Shown: in pieces, positions 1 through 8,893 of the stretch
Layout: each line of letters starts with the position of its first letter
Numbering within the stretch: position 1 is the stretch's first letter
The notes under the pieces: model-generated
What the model saw: the letters and a program-made list of their open reading frames with translations, nothing else
The model's database searches: none
What the model was told of the DNA's origin: nothing
Position numbers and translations under genes: made by a program
NCBI GenBank assembly: GCA_016719055.1
Contig: JADKAW010000038.1
Location: 310,001-374,000, forward strand
Length of the DNA stretch: 64,000 nucleotides
Reading direction: 5' to 3'
Source: Candidatus Rhodoferax mariagerensis
GTDB taxonomy: Bacteria > Pseudomonadota > Gammaproteobacteria > Burkholderiales > Burkholderiaceae_C

Positions 1-703
1 TTGCTGACCGGTGCGATGTTGGCTACCACCATGAGCGCCAACGTGTTTTTCTGGATCATTCCCGGCCAGCGCAAGGTGGTGGCGAGCATCAAGGCCGGGG
101 AGCCGGTGGACCCGATTCATGGCCAACGTGGCAAGCAGCGCAGCGGGCACAACACCTACTTCACCCTGCCGGTGCTGTTTGCCATGCTCAGTGGCCACTA
201 CAGCTTTACTTACAGCCACCCGCAGAATTGGCTGGTGCTGATCTTGCATTATGTTCGCCGGGGCCGCCATTCGCCAGTTTTTTGTGATGCGCCATGGCTT
301 CAAACTGGGCCGCAACGCCAACCCACTGCCCTATGCGCTGGTGGGCATGGCCGTGATTGCGGCTTTGGTGCTCTGGCTCAGGCCCGAACCACAGGCGACG
401 CTGTTGCAAGGCGCTACACCTTCAGTAGCTACCGGCGCAGGTACGACGGGGGCTACAAGCCAAATTAGCTATAAAACACTGCAAACCGTGCTAGAGCAGC
501 GCTGCTACCTGTGCCACGGGGCGCAGGTGCAGATGAAAAACGTGCGGCTCGATTCACCACAAAACGTCAAGTTGCACGCCCAAAACATCTACCAGCAGGC
601 GGTGGTGAGCAAGATCATGCCCATGAGCAACACCACCCAAATCACCGCGGCCGAGCGCCAGATCATTGCGCAGTGGTTTGAGTCTGGCGCACCTGTGGAG
701 TAA
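1..703 (+). CDS. puuD: Urate hydroxylase PuuD, 3' part (5' truncated by window, frameshifted as read)
   Basis: The gene encodes the C-terminal part of a membrane-bound, cytochrome c-fused urate oxidase that converts urate to 5-hydroxyisourate in purine breakdown. The first frame carries the conserved membrane-domain text NVFFWIIPGQRKVV and HNTYFTLPVLFAMLS. After about position 245 the protein continues one frame over with FAGAAIRQFFVMRHG, a last membrane helix, and a cytochrome c domain with the haem motif CYLCH. One extra base near 245-250 explains the break, so the gene may be intact in the organism. The start lies upstream of the window. A dispersed repeat copy lies in the linker between membrane and cytochrome domains. 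It converges with parC, with 7 bases between stops. Confidence 0.78.
425..475 (-). repeat. Dispersed repeat copy 1 (TAGCCC-N19-AGCTA family), inside puuD
   Basis: Read on the minus strand it has TAGCCC, 11 bases, GCGCC, 3 bases, then AGCTA, preceded by a TTTGGC-like flank. It encodes a Gly/Thr/Ala-rich linker before the cytochrome domain of PuuD, antisense to the repeat. Confidence 0.75.
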
Positions 704-710
704 CAGCAGC

Positions 711-3125
711 CTACTCAAGCCGTGTGATCGACACAGGCTTGAAGCCCAGATCAGCGAGCTTGCCTTTGCGTGCACGCAGACCACGCGCATTGTTCAGGCT
801 GCGAATCTCCAGCGTTTCGTCGCGCGGCTTGCCACCCCGGCCCGCGCCGTCAATGCGAATGCTGCGGGTATAGGCAGCGGCACCCGCCAGGGTATCTTTG
901 TCCTGCAAGTCAAGCAACATCAGACCGCGCCCGCCGTTGCTCATGGTCTTGAGTTCGCTCAGTTCAAAGGTCAAAATCCGCCCCCCGGTCGAAGCGCAGG
1001 CCACATGGCTGGCCATGGGGAACGGTTGGCTGCCCGACTCACACACCACCACCGAAGGCGCGCACAGGGTTTCACCGTCATTGATGGTGACAAAAGCCTT
1101 GCCTGCCTTAAACTTGCTGACCATGTTCTCAACCGACGCCATAAAGCCGTAGGCGCCCGAGCCCGACAGCAGCAGGCTGGCATTCATCGGCCCGGCAAAG
1201 TAATACAGCAGCTGGGTGCCGGCTTCAAGCTCGATCAGGCTGGTGATGGGTTGGCCGTCGCCACGACCGCCCGGCAGCAAAGACACTGGCACCGAATAGA
1301 CCCGGCCATTGCTGCCAAAGGCCAGCAACACATCAACCGAGCGGCATTCAAACGTGCCGTACAACGCGTCGCCCGACTTGAAGGTGTAGTCCGCTACGCT
1401 ACTGCCAGCCGCTGACACGGTGGTCGAAGCGCTGGCCCCTGACGCAGCCTTGTCCTTCGCCCAGCCTTTTTGCGCGCGCACCCAGCCTTTTTGACTGACC
1501 ACCACAGTCACTGGTTCATCGACCACCTTGATCTCAAGCACAGCTTTTTTCTCGGCCTGGATCAGGGTGCGGCGCGGATCGGCGAAAGTTTTGGCGTCCG
1601 ACTCGATTTCCTTGATCATCAGGCGCCGCAAGGTGGCGGTGCTGCCCAGGATTTCTTCGAGCTTTTGCTGCTCAGAGCGCAAACTGCTGAGTTCCTGCTC
1701 GATTTTGATAGCCTCAAGCCGCGCCAGTTGGCGCAAGCGGATCTCCAGAATATCTTCTGCCTGTCGGTCTGAGAGCGCAAAACGGGCGATCAGCGCAGCT
1801 TTCGGCTCGTCACTTTGACGAATGATGGCTATCACCTCGTCAATGTTGAGCAGCACCAGCGCCCTGCCCTCCAGGATGTGGATGCGGTCCAGCACCTTGG
1901 CCAGCCTGTGCCGACTGCGCCGCTCGATGGTGTTCTGCCTGAATGCAATCCACTCGGTGAACATCTGGCGCAGCGACTTCTGCGTGGGCCGCCCATCCAG
2001 TCCAATCATCGTCAGGTTGATCGGGCTGGTGGTTTCCAGGCTAGTGTGCGCCAGCAAGGTGTTAATCAGCTCTTGCTGGCCGATGCGGCTGGTTTTGGGC
2101 TCGCAAACCAGGCGCACCGCCGCGTCTTTGCTGGACTCGTCACGCACACCGTCGAGAACCGCCAGCAGCGTGGCCTTGGCCTGGTTTTGCTCCAGGCTCA
2201 GCGCCTTTTTGCCGCCCTTGACCTTGGGGTTGCTCAGTTCTTCGATTTCTTCGAGTACACGCTGGGTGCTCACCCCCGGCGGCAGTTCGGTCACCACCAT
2301 TTGCCACTGACCACGCGCCAGGTCTTCAATCTTCCAGCGCGCGCGGCATTTGAGCGAGCCCCGGCCACTGCGATAGGCCTCGGCAATTTCACCCGCGCTG
2401 CTGATGATTTGGCCACCGCCCGGAAAATCCGGCCCCTGAACAAGCGCAAACAGTTCATCGTCGGTGAGTTCAGGCGTTTTGATCAGTGCCACACAGGCAT
2501 CGGCCACCTCGCGCAGGTTGTGGCTGGGAATTTCGGTGGCCAGGCCCACCGCAATGCCGCTGGCACCGTTGAGCAAGGCAAACGGCAGGCGTGCGGGCAG
2601 CAGGCGCGGTTCTTCGGTGGATCCGTCGTAGTTAGGCACAAAATCGACCGTGCCTTCGTCGATTTCATCGAGCAGCAGGCTGCTGATCCTGGCCAGGCGC
2701 GCCTCGGTGTAACGCATGGCGGCCGCACCGTCGCCATCACGACTGCCAAAGTTGCCGTGGCCGTCGATCAAGGGGTATCGTTGCGAGAAATCTTGCGCCA
2801 TGCGCACCAGCGCGTCGTAGGCGGCGCTGTCGCCGTGTGGGTGATAACGACCCAGCACATCACCCACCACTCGGGCGCTCTTGACCGGCTTCGCACCCAC
2901 ATTGCCGTTGGCGCCGCCAAAACCCAAGCCCATGCGGCTCATGGCGTACAAAATGCGCCGCTGCACCGGCTTCTGGCCGTCGGTAACGTCTGGCAGCGCA
3001 CGACCCTTGACCACACTCAGGGCGTATTCCAGGTAAGCGCGTTGGGCGTAACTGGCCAGGCTGGGTGCGTCGTCGCCCTCAGGTGAATCGGGTTGTGGCG
3101 GAATGGTCTGGAGGGTGTCAGTCAT
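711..3125 (-). CDS. parC: DNA topoisomerase IV subunit A
   Basis: ParC is the DNA-cleaving subunit of topoisomerase IV, which with ParE unlinks daughter chromosomes. The 804-residue protein has the winged-helix breakage-reunion domain with RYHPHGDSA (about residues 93-101) and the catalytic tyrosine in AAMRYTEARL (about 139). A coiled-coil tower follows, then a C-terminal beta-pinwheel. It is longer than the roughly 750-residue E. coli protein because of an Ala/Ser-rich insertion in the C-terminal domain (around residues 560-585). The ATG start gives the expected MTDTLQT-type N-terminus. parC would normally follow parE directly; here about 2.4 kb with a DUF262 gene separates them. Confidence 0.96.
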   Translation of the reverse strand: MTDTLQTIPPQPDSPEGDDAPSLASYAQRAYLEYALSVVKGRALPDVTDGQKPVQRRILYAMSRMGLGFGGANGNVGAKPVKSARVVGDVLGRYHPHGDSAAYDALVRMAQDFSQRYPLIDGHGNFGSRDGDGAAAMRYTEARLARISSLLLDEIDEGTVDFVPNYDGSTEEPRLLPARLPFALLNGASGIAVGLATEIPSHNLREVADACVALIKTPELTDDELFALVQGPDFPGGGQIISSAGEIAEAYRSGRGSLKCRARWKIEDLARGQWQMVVTELPPGVSTQRVLEEIEELSNPKVKGGKKALSLEQNQAKATLLAVLDGVRDESSKDAAVRLVCEPKTSRIGQQELINTLLAHTSLETTSPINLTMIGLDGRPTQKSLRQMFTEWIAFRQNTIERRSRHRLAKVLDRIHILEGRALVLLNIDEVIAIIRQSDEPKAALIARFALSDRQAEDILEIRLRQLARLEAIKIEQELSSLRSEQQKLEEILGSTATLRRLMIKEIESDAKTFADPRRTLIQAEKKAVLEIKVVDEPVTVVVSQKGWVRAQKGWAKDKAASGASASTTVSAAGSSVADYTFKSGDALYGTFECRSVDVLLAFGSNGRVYSVPVSLLPGGRGDGQPITSLIELEAGTQLLYYFAGPMNASLLLSGSGAYGFMASVENMVSKFKAGKAFVTINDGETLCAPSVVVCESGSQPFPMASHVACASTGGRILTFELSELKTMSNGGRGLMLLDLQDKDTLAGAAAYTRSIRIDGAGRGGKPRDETLEIRSLNNARGLRARKGKLADLGFKPVSITRLE

Positions 3126-3152
3126 GAAATGCTAGGGTACTGTGCTCTTACT

Positions 3153-3195
3153 AATATAGCTGCTTACGTAATAAATACGGGGGCTAGAGAGTGAT
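3153..3195 (-). repeat. Dispersed repeat copy 2, upstream of parC
   Basis: The minus strand reads TAGCCC, 11 bases, ACGTA, 3 bases, AGCTA. It lies 28 bases upstream of the parC start, so it is probably in the parC leader or promoter region. Confidence 0.72.
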
Positions 3196-3272
3196 TTGTT
3201 ATACAAACTGTGGATCTGACAGCGTAGGGTAGTTTAGGGCTTGACTTTGGTTTATAAATTGGTGGCGGCTTG

Positions 3273-3298
3273 AATGGTGCTTGCGTTAATGGTGCTTG
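3273..3298 (+). repeat. 11-nt direct repeat in the parC upstream region
   Basis: AATGGTGCTTG occurs twice, separated by CGTT. The 3126-3432 intergenic stretch otherwise holds repeat copy 2 and the left hairpin; I see no gene in it. Confidence 0.5.
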
Positions 3299-3322
3299 AG
3301 TCGAGATTTGCGCCCTGAACCC

Positions 3323-3400
3323 GCGAAGCGGGTGGGTATGGCGGCACTCCTCATACTGGAGTACCAGAAATCGTCCTGCCGCCATACCCACCCGCTTCGC
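3323..3400 (-). repeat. Left hairpin of the DUF262 cassette (24-bp perfect arms, 30-nt loop)
   Basis: Arms 3323-3346 and 3377-3400 are exact reverse complements. The 30-nt loop contains a 25-nt core (3349-3373) which, read on the minus strand, is identical to the core of the right hairpin at 5430-5454. A small CTGG-TACT-CCAG stem sits inside the core. Imperfect symmetry continues outward through the CGAGATTT-type flanks. It lies about 30 bases past the stop of the DUF262 gene and could also act as a strong RNA hairpin. Confidence 0.85.
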
Positions 3401-3432
3401 TAGAAGCTTGCAGCGTAAATCTCGCTTGACCG

Positions 3433-5229
3433 TCAAAGTGTTTCAAACCAGCACTTGATCTTGAGTGCCATCAGTTTTCGCCGCTCTTCCAAAAATTCTC
3501 GAAAGTCTTTGATCTCTCCGTTGAGCATGTTTGGCGACAAGCAATTCGCCTGCAGGTTATCCACCAGTTGCTGCCGATCGACAATTCCGCCATAGCGAGC
3601 TGGGTATCCGCTGACCTGCTGCGCCAATTCGCCAAAATACACATTTGGCGCTTTGGCACCCACTGCAATATTGATTTCGTTTTGCGCAATCACATAGTTG
3701 GCAATCTGGTTGTAGGTGGCGCTAGACAGCCCAAGATTTTTCAAATACTGTCGCGGATAGACGTGGTGGACGTCAGCACGGTTGAGCAACAAATCGGTGA
3801 CTGTAATGGCCCGCGACAAAAAGCCTTTGTCGCCCAACTTAACCTGAGCCGCCTTGTAACAAAGGAAATACGGACTCTTGATCGAGGAGGTGTCCATGAA
3901 CTGCGGCAACATGCCCGTCCAAAAGCTCTCAGGCAGTTCGTTCGGGATTACGGACTCAACGTAAGTCGCCACGCCACGTTCATCGATTTGTCGGATATCA
4001 AAATCAAACTGGGATTCTGGTGAGCCACTGTACCGACCACGTAAAACCGACATCGCGTACCAACGTCTGACCAGTTGCTCCAGTGCAGCCGGTGCTACCT
4101 TTTCCTTGCGGCCACGCAAATAAACAATGTATGCAAAGTTCAGCGCATTTTGGCTGCTGACCAGATCACTTGTAATAAACCCTGCAGACCTCAAAATCAT
4201 CGTGATTCGATCAAAGTGGGTTTGATTGATGAAGGCAAGAATTCCACTTTTCAGGCGCTTGAAAGAGTCCTCCGCAATCACGTCCTCGTATTGTTTGGTC
4301 TCGAAGTTCCGCCCAGATAGCAGTGCTACTAAGTCTTGAAGTTTGCCCCGACCAAATTCCGATGTGAAGGCGACCCTCAACATGTCGGTGTAATTGGGGT
4401 CGTAAATGTCATCGTTGACGTCACAAATCCATTTCATTTTTCCGTAAAACTCAGACGCCACGAAGGCTTTGTCACCTTTTTCAATTTTGGCTTTGAACTC
4501 GGGTGCGACCGCCAGATGACAAAAGTAGTCGATTGCTTTACGCAAAACATTGCCACCGTAGCTTTCATTGACGGCAATTTTGGACATGGCAAAGTCTGCT
4601 TGTGACAGCGCCGCGCCAGTTGAATTCACCCGAATGAATATTTCTGTAACGGTTTCAATATCGAGATCCTCGGCTAACTCGATCACACCAACATGGTTGT
4701 GAACGATGCCCCTCAGCTTCTCAATGACCTTGAAGATCAGGTCTTGAGAACAACCGGAATTGGCGGCACAGTAAGCAGTGACCATCTGAAAGACGCTATT
4801 GGCCGGGTTAAATACTTGGGCCACATCCGGCAACCAAGCCGAGTTCTTTCGGATCGCTGGATTGGATACTTCAAATTTCTCCTCTTGCGGATTGAAGGCA
4901 ATTCGAATCTGGACCGTTTCATAGTCTTCAGTCAATACCTCGACACCCAACAATGAGGCCATCAACGCCGTCACGCGCTGCTGACCATCGATCAAAATTC
5001 TTTTGCCAGCAGAATGCGTGCCATCTTTGAGCTTGACTGTTGGATTGCGCCACGCGATCAGGTAACCAACGGGAAATCCCTGATACAGAGAATCCAGCAA
5101 ATTGCGAACCCGGGTCGCTTCCCAGACAAAAGGCCGCTGTATTTCTGGAATGGCAATCTCACCAGATTTGACCCATGCCAGCAGGGTTTCAACGGGGTGG
5201 GGCGTGACGGAATAGCGTTGCGTTGACAT
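3433..5229 (-). CDS. DUF262 and DUF1524/HNH-like domain protein, possible restriction or anti-phage protein
   Basis: This 598-residue protein has an N-terminal DUF262 domain (ParB/Srx-like fold) with QRPFVW (31-36) and the hallmark DGQQR (81-85). Its C-terminal region resembles DUF1524, a His-Me-finger nuclease fold, with DVHHVYPRQYL near residue 488 followed by conserved Asn positions. This architecture is that of fused GmrS/GmrD proteins, type IV restriction enzymes that cut modified phage DNA, and of other DUF262 defence proteins. Activity here is inferred. A purine-rich ribosome site (AAAGGGAAAG) precedes the ATG. The gene is visibly AT-richer than parC and parE, stands alone between them, and is bracketed by two related hairpins, which suggests acquisition. 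Confidence 0.85.
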   Translation of the reverse strand: MSTQRYSVTPHPVETLLAWVKSGEIAIPEIQRPFVWEATRVRNLLDSLYQGFPVGYLIAWRNPTVKLKDGTHSAGKRILIDGQQRVTALMASLLGVEVLTEDYETVQIRIAFNPQEEKFEVSNPAIRKNSAWLPDVAQVFNPANSVFQMVTAYCAANSGCSQDLIFKVIEKLRGIVHNHVGVIELAEDLDIETVTEIFIRVNSTGAALSQADFAMSKIAVNESYGGNVLRKAIDYFCHLAVAPEFKAKIEKGDKAFVASEFYGKMKWICDVNDDIYDPNYTDMLRVAFTSEFGRGKLQDLVALLSGRNFETKQYEDVIAEDSFKRLKSGILAFINQTHFDRITMILRSAGFITSDLVSSQNALNFAYIVYLRGRKEKVAPAALEQLVRRWYAMSVLRGRYSGSPESQFDFDIRQIDERGVATYVESVIPNELPESFWTGMLPQFMDTSSIKSPYFLCYKAAQVKLGDKGFLSRAITVTDLLLNRADVHHVYPRQYLKNLGLSSATYNQIANYVIAQNEINIAVGAKAPNVYFGELAQQVSGYPARYGGIVDRQQLVDNLQANCLSPNMLNGEIKDFREFLEERRKLMALKIKCWFETL

Positions 5230-5405
5230 TTTCTTTCCCTTTGGAGCGGCTCTCCAGCACAGCCGAATATTGGACCGAGACCCAACGACTGGATGGTCAA
5301 ATTGTCTGTCAAAGTTTAGCGAGCAAATCCGTCAACAAATGCCATCACAATCTGCATTGGCTTTTTGACTTCACTTTCAGGCTGTTCACAAATCAGTTGC
5401 TTGGC

Positions 5406-5477
5406 ACAGGAGCCCACAGGGGCGGATGCCGATTTCTGGTACTCCAGTATGAGGTGTCCGCCCCTGTGGGCTCCTGT
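5406..5477 (+). repeat. Right hairpin of the DUF262 cassette (21-bp perfect arms, 30-nt loop)
   Basis: Arms 5406-5426 and 5457-5477 are exact reverse complements but unrelated in sequence to the left hairpin's arms. The loop is again 30 nt and carries the identical 25-nt core (5430-5454), here on the plus strand, so the cores form inverted repeats around the DUF262 gene. The rest of 5230-5574 holds the upstream region of the DUF262 gene and repeat copy 3; I see no gene there. Confidence 0.85.
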
Positions 5478-5523
5478 ACAGGGCGCAACCAAAAACCAGC
5501 AGTAGCCCCGATTTATTAGGCAA

Positions 5524-5576
5524 TTTAGCCTCCAGCCCCTATCAATAAAGCACAAGCAGCTACAGCAGCAATAGCT
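5524..5576 (+). repeat. Dispersed repeat copy 3, touching the parE stop codon
   Basis: The plus strand reads CAGCCC, 11 bases, GCACA, 3 bases, AGCTA. Its right end overlaps the parE TAG stop at 5575-5577. A partial TAGCCC-containing half copy precedes it near 5503. Confidence 0.68.
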
Positions 5577-7545
5577 AAACATCCACCTCCACCGAATCCC
5601 CATGCAACTCCATCAGGTCACGCCGCGCCCCCGCCTCGCCCTTTCCCATCAGCTTGGTCATCAGTTCTGCGGTCTGCGTGGTATCCAGATTACCCAAACC
5701 AACTTGCAACAAGCGCCGCGTATCCGGGTTCAGCGTGGTGTCCCACAACTGCTCGGCGTTCATTTCTCCCAAACCTTTGAAGCGACTGATGGCCCAGGCA
5801 CCTTCGCGCACACCCTCTTTTCGCAGCTTGTCCAAAATCGCGGTTAACTCACCCTCATCCAGCGCATAGGCTTTGGACGCTGGCTTTTTGCCGCGCGCCG
5901 GCGCATCCACCCGAAACAAGGGCGGGCGCGCCACATAAATATGCCCGGTTTCGATCAGCTTGGGAAAGTGTTTGAAAAAAAGCGTCAACAGCAGCACCTG
6001 GATGTGCGAGCCATCCACATCCGCATCGCTCAGAATACAAATCTTGCCGTAGCGCAGGCCACTTAGATCGGGCGAATCGTTGGCGCCATGCGGGTCCACG
6101 CCGATCGCCACGGCGATATCATGGATTTCGGTGTTGGCAAACAACCGGTCACGTTCGACCTCCCAGGTGTTGAGCACCTTACCGCGCAAGGGCAACACGG
6201 CCTGGCTTTCCTTGTCACGACCCATTTTGGCGCTACCGCCGGCCGAGTCGCCCTCCACCAGAAACACCTCGTTCTGCGCCAGATCGCGGCTTTCGCAGTC
6301 GGTCAGCTTGCCGGGCAGCACCGCCACGCCTGAGCCTTTGCGTTTTTCGACCTTTTGCCCGGCCTTTTGCCGTGACTGGGCGGCCTTGATGGCGATCTCG
6401 GCCAGCTTTTTGCCGTATTCCACATTCTGGTTCAACCACAATTCCAGTGCTGGCCGCACAAAGCCTGACACCAGGCGCAGCGCATCGCGTGAATTCAGTC
6501 GCTCCTTAATCTGACCCTGAAACTGCGGGTCGAGCACTTTGGTCGACAACACATAACTGGCACGGGCATACACATCGTCAGGCAAAAGCTTGACACCTTT
6601 GGGCAGCAATGAATGCATGTCCACAAAACTCTTCACCGCAGCAAACAGTCCGTCGCGCAAACCCGACTCGTGTGTGCCACCTGCCGTGGTGGGGATCAGA
6701 TTGACATAACTTTCGCGCACGGGCTGGCCGTCTTCGGTAAACGCCACACACCAGGCCACGCCCTCGCCTTCGGCAAAACTCTCGTGCTGGGCGTCGGCAA
6801 AACCCTCGCCCTCAAACAAGGGGATGACTGGCTCCCCTGCCAAGGTTTGGGTCAGGTAGTCGCGAAAACCGCCTTTGAAAATCCAGGTCTGGGTCTCTTT
6901 GGTCTTTTCCAGCGTCAGGCTCACCGTCACGCCCGGCATCAGCACCGCCTTGCTGCGCAGCAAGTGCTCCAAGTGCGACATCGGCAAGACCATCGACTCA
7001 AAATACTTGGCATCGGGCCAGACCCGCACACAGGTGCCCGAGCGGCGCTCGCCGTCCCCGGCCGGGCGCACGCTCAGCGGCTCAATCACATCACCGCCTG
7101 AGAACACCAGCCGCGCCACCTGCTGCTCGCGGTAAGTGGTGGCTTCCAGCCGGCTGCTCAAGGCGTTGGTGACGCTCACCCCTACACCATGCAGACCGCC
7201 CGAGAAGCTGTAGGCACCACCCTTGCCCTTGTCAAACTTGCCACCCGCGTGCAACTGAGTAAATACCAGTTCGATCACCGGCGCGTTTTCAGTCGGGTGC
7301 AGGCCAAACGGAATGCCCCGGCCATCGTCCTCAATGCTGACCGAGCCGTCTAAATGTACCGTGACCTTGATCTTTTTGCCGTGGCCGGCCAGCGCCTCGT
7401 CGGCAGCGTTGTCCAGCACCTCTTGCAGGATATGCAACGGGTTGTCGGTGCGGGTGTACATGCCCGGGCGCTGCTTGACGGGCTCCAGGCCCTTAAGGAC
7501 GCGGATCGAATTTTCGGAATATTCAGGGGTGGGTTTCGTGGCCAT
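5575..7545 (-). CDS. parE: DNA topoisomerase IV subunit B
   Basis: ParE is the ATPase subunit of topoisomerase IV. The 656-residue protein begins with a GHKL ATPase domain (VLDNAADEALAG with the catalytic Glu/Asn box, and DDGRGIP near residue 75). A transducer domain follows, then a TOPRIM domain with FLVEGDSAGGSAK and the metal-binding SDADVDGSHI, and a C-terminal segment ending in MELHGDSVEVDV. Length and ends match the family, so the gene is complete. Its natural partner parC lies downstream on the same strand beyond the inserted DUF262 gene. A LexA-like site lies 35 bases upstream of its start. Confidence 0.96.
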   Translation of the reverse strand: MATKPTPEYSENSIRVLKGLEPVKQRPGMYTRTDNPLHILQEVLDNAADEALAGHGKKIKVTVHLDGSVSIEDDGRGIPFGLHPTENAPVIELVFTQLHAGGKFDKGKGGAYSFSGGLHGVGVSVTNALSSRLEATTYREQQVARLVFSGGDVIEPLSVRPAGDGERRSGTCVRVWPDAKYFESMVLPMSHLEHLLRSKAVLMPGVTVSLTLEKTKETQTWIFKGGFRDYLTQTLAGEPVIPLFEGEGFADAQHESFAEGEGVAWCVAFTEDGQPVRESYVNLIPTTAGGTHESGLRDGLFAAVKSFVDMHSLLPKGVKLLPDDVYARASYVLSTKVLDPQFQGQIKERLNSRDALRLVSGFVRPALELWLNQNVEYGKKLAEIAIKAAQSRQKAGQKVEKRKGSGVAVLPGKLTDCESRDLAQNEVFLVEGDSAGGSAKMGRDKESQAVLPLRGKVLNTWEVERDRLFANTEIHDIAVAIGVDPHGANDSPDLSGLRYGKICILSDADVDGSHIQVLLLTLFFKHFPKLIETGHIYVARPPLFRVDAPARGKKPASKAYALDEGELTAILDKLRKEGVREGAWAISRFKGLGEMNAEQLWDTTLNPDTRRLLQVGLGNLDTTQTAELMTKLMGKGEAGARRDLMELHGDSVEVDV

Positions 7546-7577
7546 AGCGGCGCATTGTAATCACGCAACGCGCAATA

Positions 7578-7597
7578 TACTGTATATAAAAACAGAC
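7578..7597. promoter_or_regulatory. Candidate LexA (SOS) operator
   Basis: The core CTGTATATAAAAACAG (7580-7595) fits CTGT-N8-ACAG exactly. The 20-mer starting at TAC matches the E. coli consensus at 16 of 20 positions. It lies between the divergent parE (start 7545) and MFS transporter (start 7669) genes and could serve either. Binding is inferred. Confidence 0.5.
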
Positions 7598-7668
7598 TTT
7601 TGCATCAAGTTCGAACGCATCCAGACCACTTGCCTGCACCAATCTGGCTGATTCGTTATATTCCACAA

Positions 7669-8889
7669 ATGTCACAACCTGCCCAAAACCTCTCCATTCA
7701 ACAAGTCCTCATCTGCGGTGCCGCCATCGTCACGGTGTCCATGGGTATCCGCCATGGCTTTGGGCTTTGGTTGCAACCGATCACTCAGGAGCAAAACTGG
7801 AGCCGCGAAACCTTTGCTTTTGCACTGGCCATCCAGAACCTGGTGTGGGGGTTTGCGGGCATTTTTGCCGGCATGCTGGCCGATCGTTTCGGGGCTTTTC
7901 GGGTGATTTTTGCCGGCGCGGTTTTCTATGCACTGGGACTACTGGGCATGGCGTATGCCAGCACCCCGCTGATGTTCTCAATGACTGCTGGGGTGCTGAT
8001 TGGGCTGGCCCAAGGGGGCACCACTTATGCCATTGTGTACGGGATTATTGGCCGCAATGTTCCGGCCAGCCAGCGCTCCACAGCGATGGGTATCACGGCA
8101 GCAGCCGGGTCATTCGGTCAATTTTTGATGGTGCCGACAGAGGGCTTTTTAATCAACAGTCTGGGTTGGCAGCAGGCGTTGGTGGCGCTGGCGGGTGCCT
8201 CCCTGTTGATGGTGCCGATCGCCTGGTGGCTGCGCGAACCAAATTTCGATGGTGGTGCCGGGCATGCTCGTGAGCAGTCCATTTTGGACGCCTTGCACGA
8301 AGCTTTCAAGTACCCCAGTTTCCAGCTGCTGATGGCAGGGTATTTTGTTTGCGGCTTCCAGGTGGTATTCATTGGTGTGCACATGCCAAGCTATCTGAAA
8401 GATCAGGGTTTGTCGCCGCAGGTGGCAAGTTACTCACTGGCGCTCATTGGACTGTTCAATGTTTTTGGCAGCTATGCAACAGGTGTATTGGGGCAACGGA
8501 TGCAAAAAAAATACATCCTGGCGTTTATCTACCTGACCCGTGCAGTGGTGATCAGTGTGTTCTTGCTGGTGCCACTGTCGCCCATGAGCGTCTATGTTTT
8601 TTCTGCCGTGATAGGGTTGCTGTGGTTGTCAACCGTGCCCCCAACCAACGCTGCAGTGGCACAGATTTTCGGCATAGCCCATTTGTCCATGCTCAGTGGT
8701 TTTGTGTTTTTCAGCCATCAGGTTGGGTCTTTTCTGGGTGTCTGGCTGGGTGGTTATTTGTTTGACCGTTTCGGCAGCTACAACGTCGTCTGGTACATCG
8801 CCATTGCGCTTGGTGTGCTTGCAGCCCTGCTAAACCTGCCGATTCGCGAAGATCCGATCGTGCGCAGCGCCATCCCCAAGTCTGCGTGA
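7669..8889 (+). CDS. Major facilitator superfamily transporter
   Basis: A 406-residue inner-membrane protein with about twelve hydrophobic segments and the MFS loop 2-3 signature GMLADRFG (about residues 64-71), related to monocarboxylate/oxalate-formate-type carriers. The substrate cannot be read from the sequence. The ATG at 7669 (MSQPAQNLS) gives a short cytoplasmic N-terminus before the first helix and is preferred over the in-frame upstream start at 7600. It is divergent from parE, and a 41-residue membrane protein gene follows after 4 bases. Confidence 0.85.
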   Translation: MSQPAQNLSIQQVLICGAAIVTVSMGIRHGFGLWLQPITQEQNWSRETFAFALAIQNLVWGFAGIFAGMLADRFGAFRVIFAGAVFYALGLLGMAYASTPLMFSMTAGVLIGLAQGGTTYAIVYGIIGRNVPASQRSTAMGITAAAGSFGQFLMVPTEGFLINSLGWQQALVALAGASLLMVPIAWWLREPNFDGGAGHAREQSILDALHEAFKYPSFQLLMAGYFVCGFQVVFIGVHMPSYLKDQGLSPQVASYSLALIGLFNVFGSYATGVLGQRMQKKYILAFIYLTRAVVISVFLLVPLSPMSVYVFSAVIGLLWLSTVPPTNAAVAQIFGIAHLSMLSGFVFFSHQVGSFLGVWLGGYLFDRFGSYNVVWYIAIALGVLAALLNLPIREDPIVRSAIPKSA

Positions 8890-8893
8890 CAAC

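Noticed and set aside
1815..3086. Long plus-strand frame opposite parC, and comparable long frames opposite typA and nusA
   Set aside because: Antisense shadows created by the GC-rich codon use of strongly conserved genes; the translations are His/Gln/Arg-rich and unlike known proteins.
3164..3436. 90-codon minus-strand frame across the left hairpin, and similar short frames across the right hairpin
   Set aside because: The peptides simply translate the palindromes (both contain FLVLQYE from the shared core) and overlap intergenic sequence; no other coding signal.
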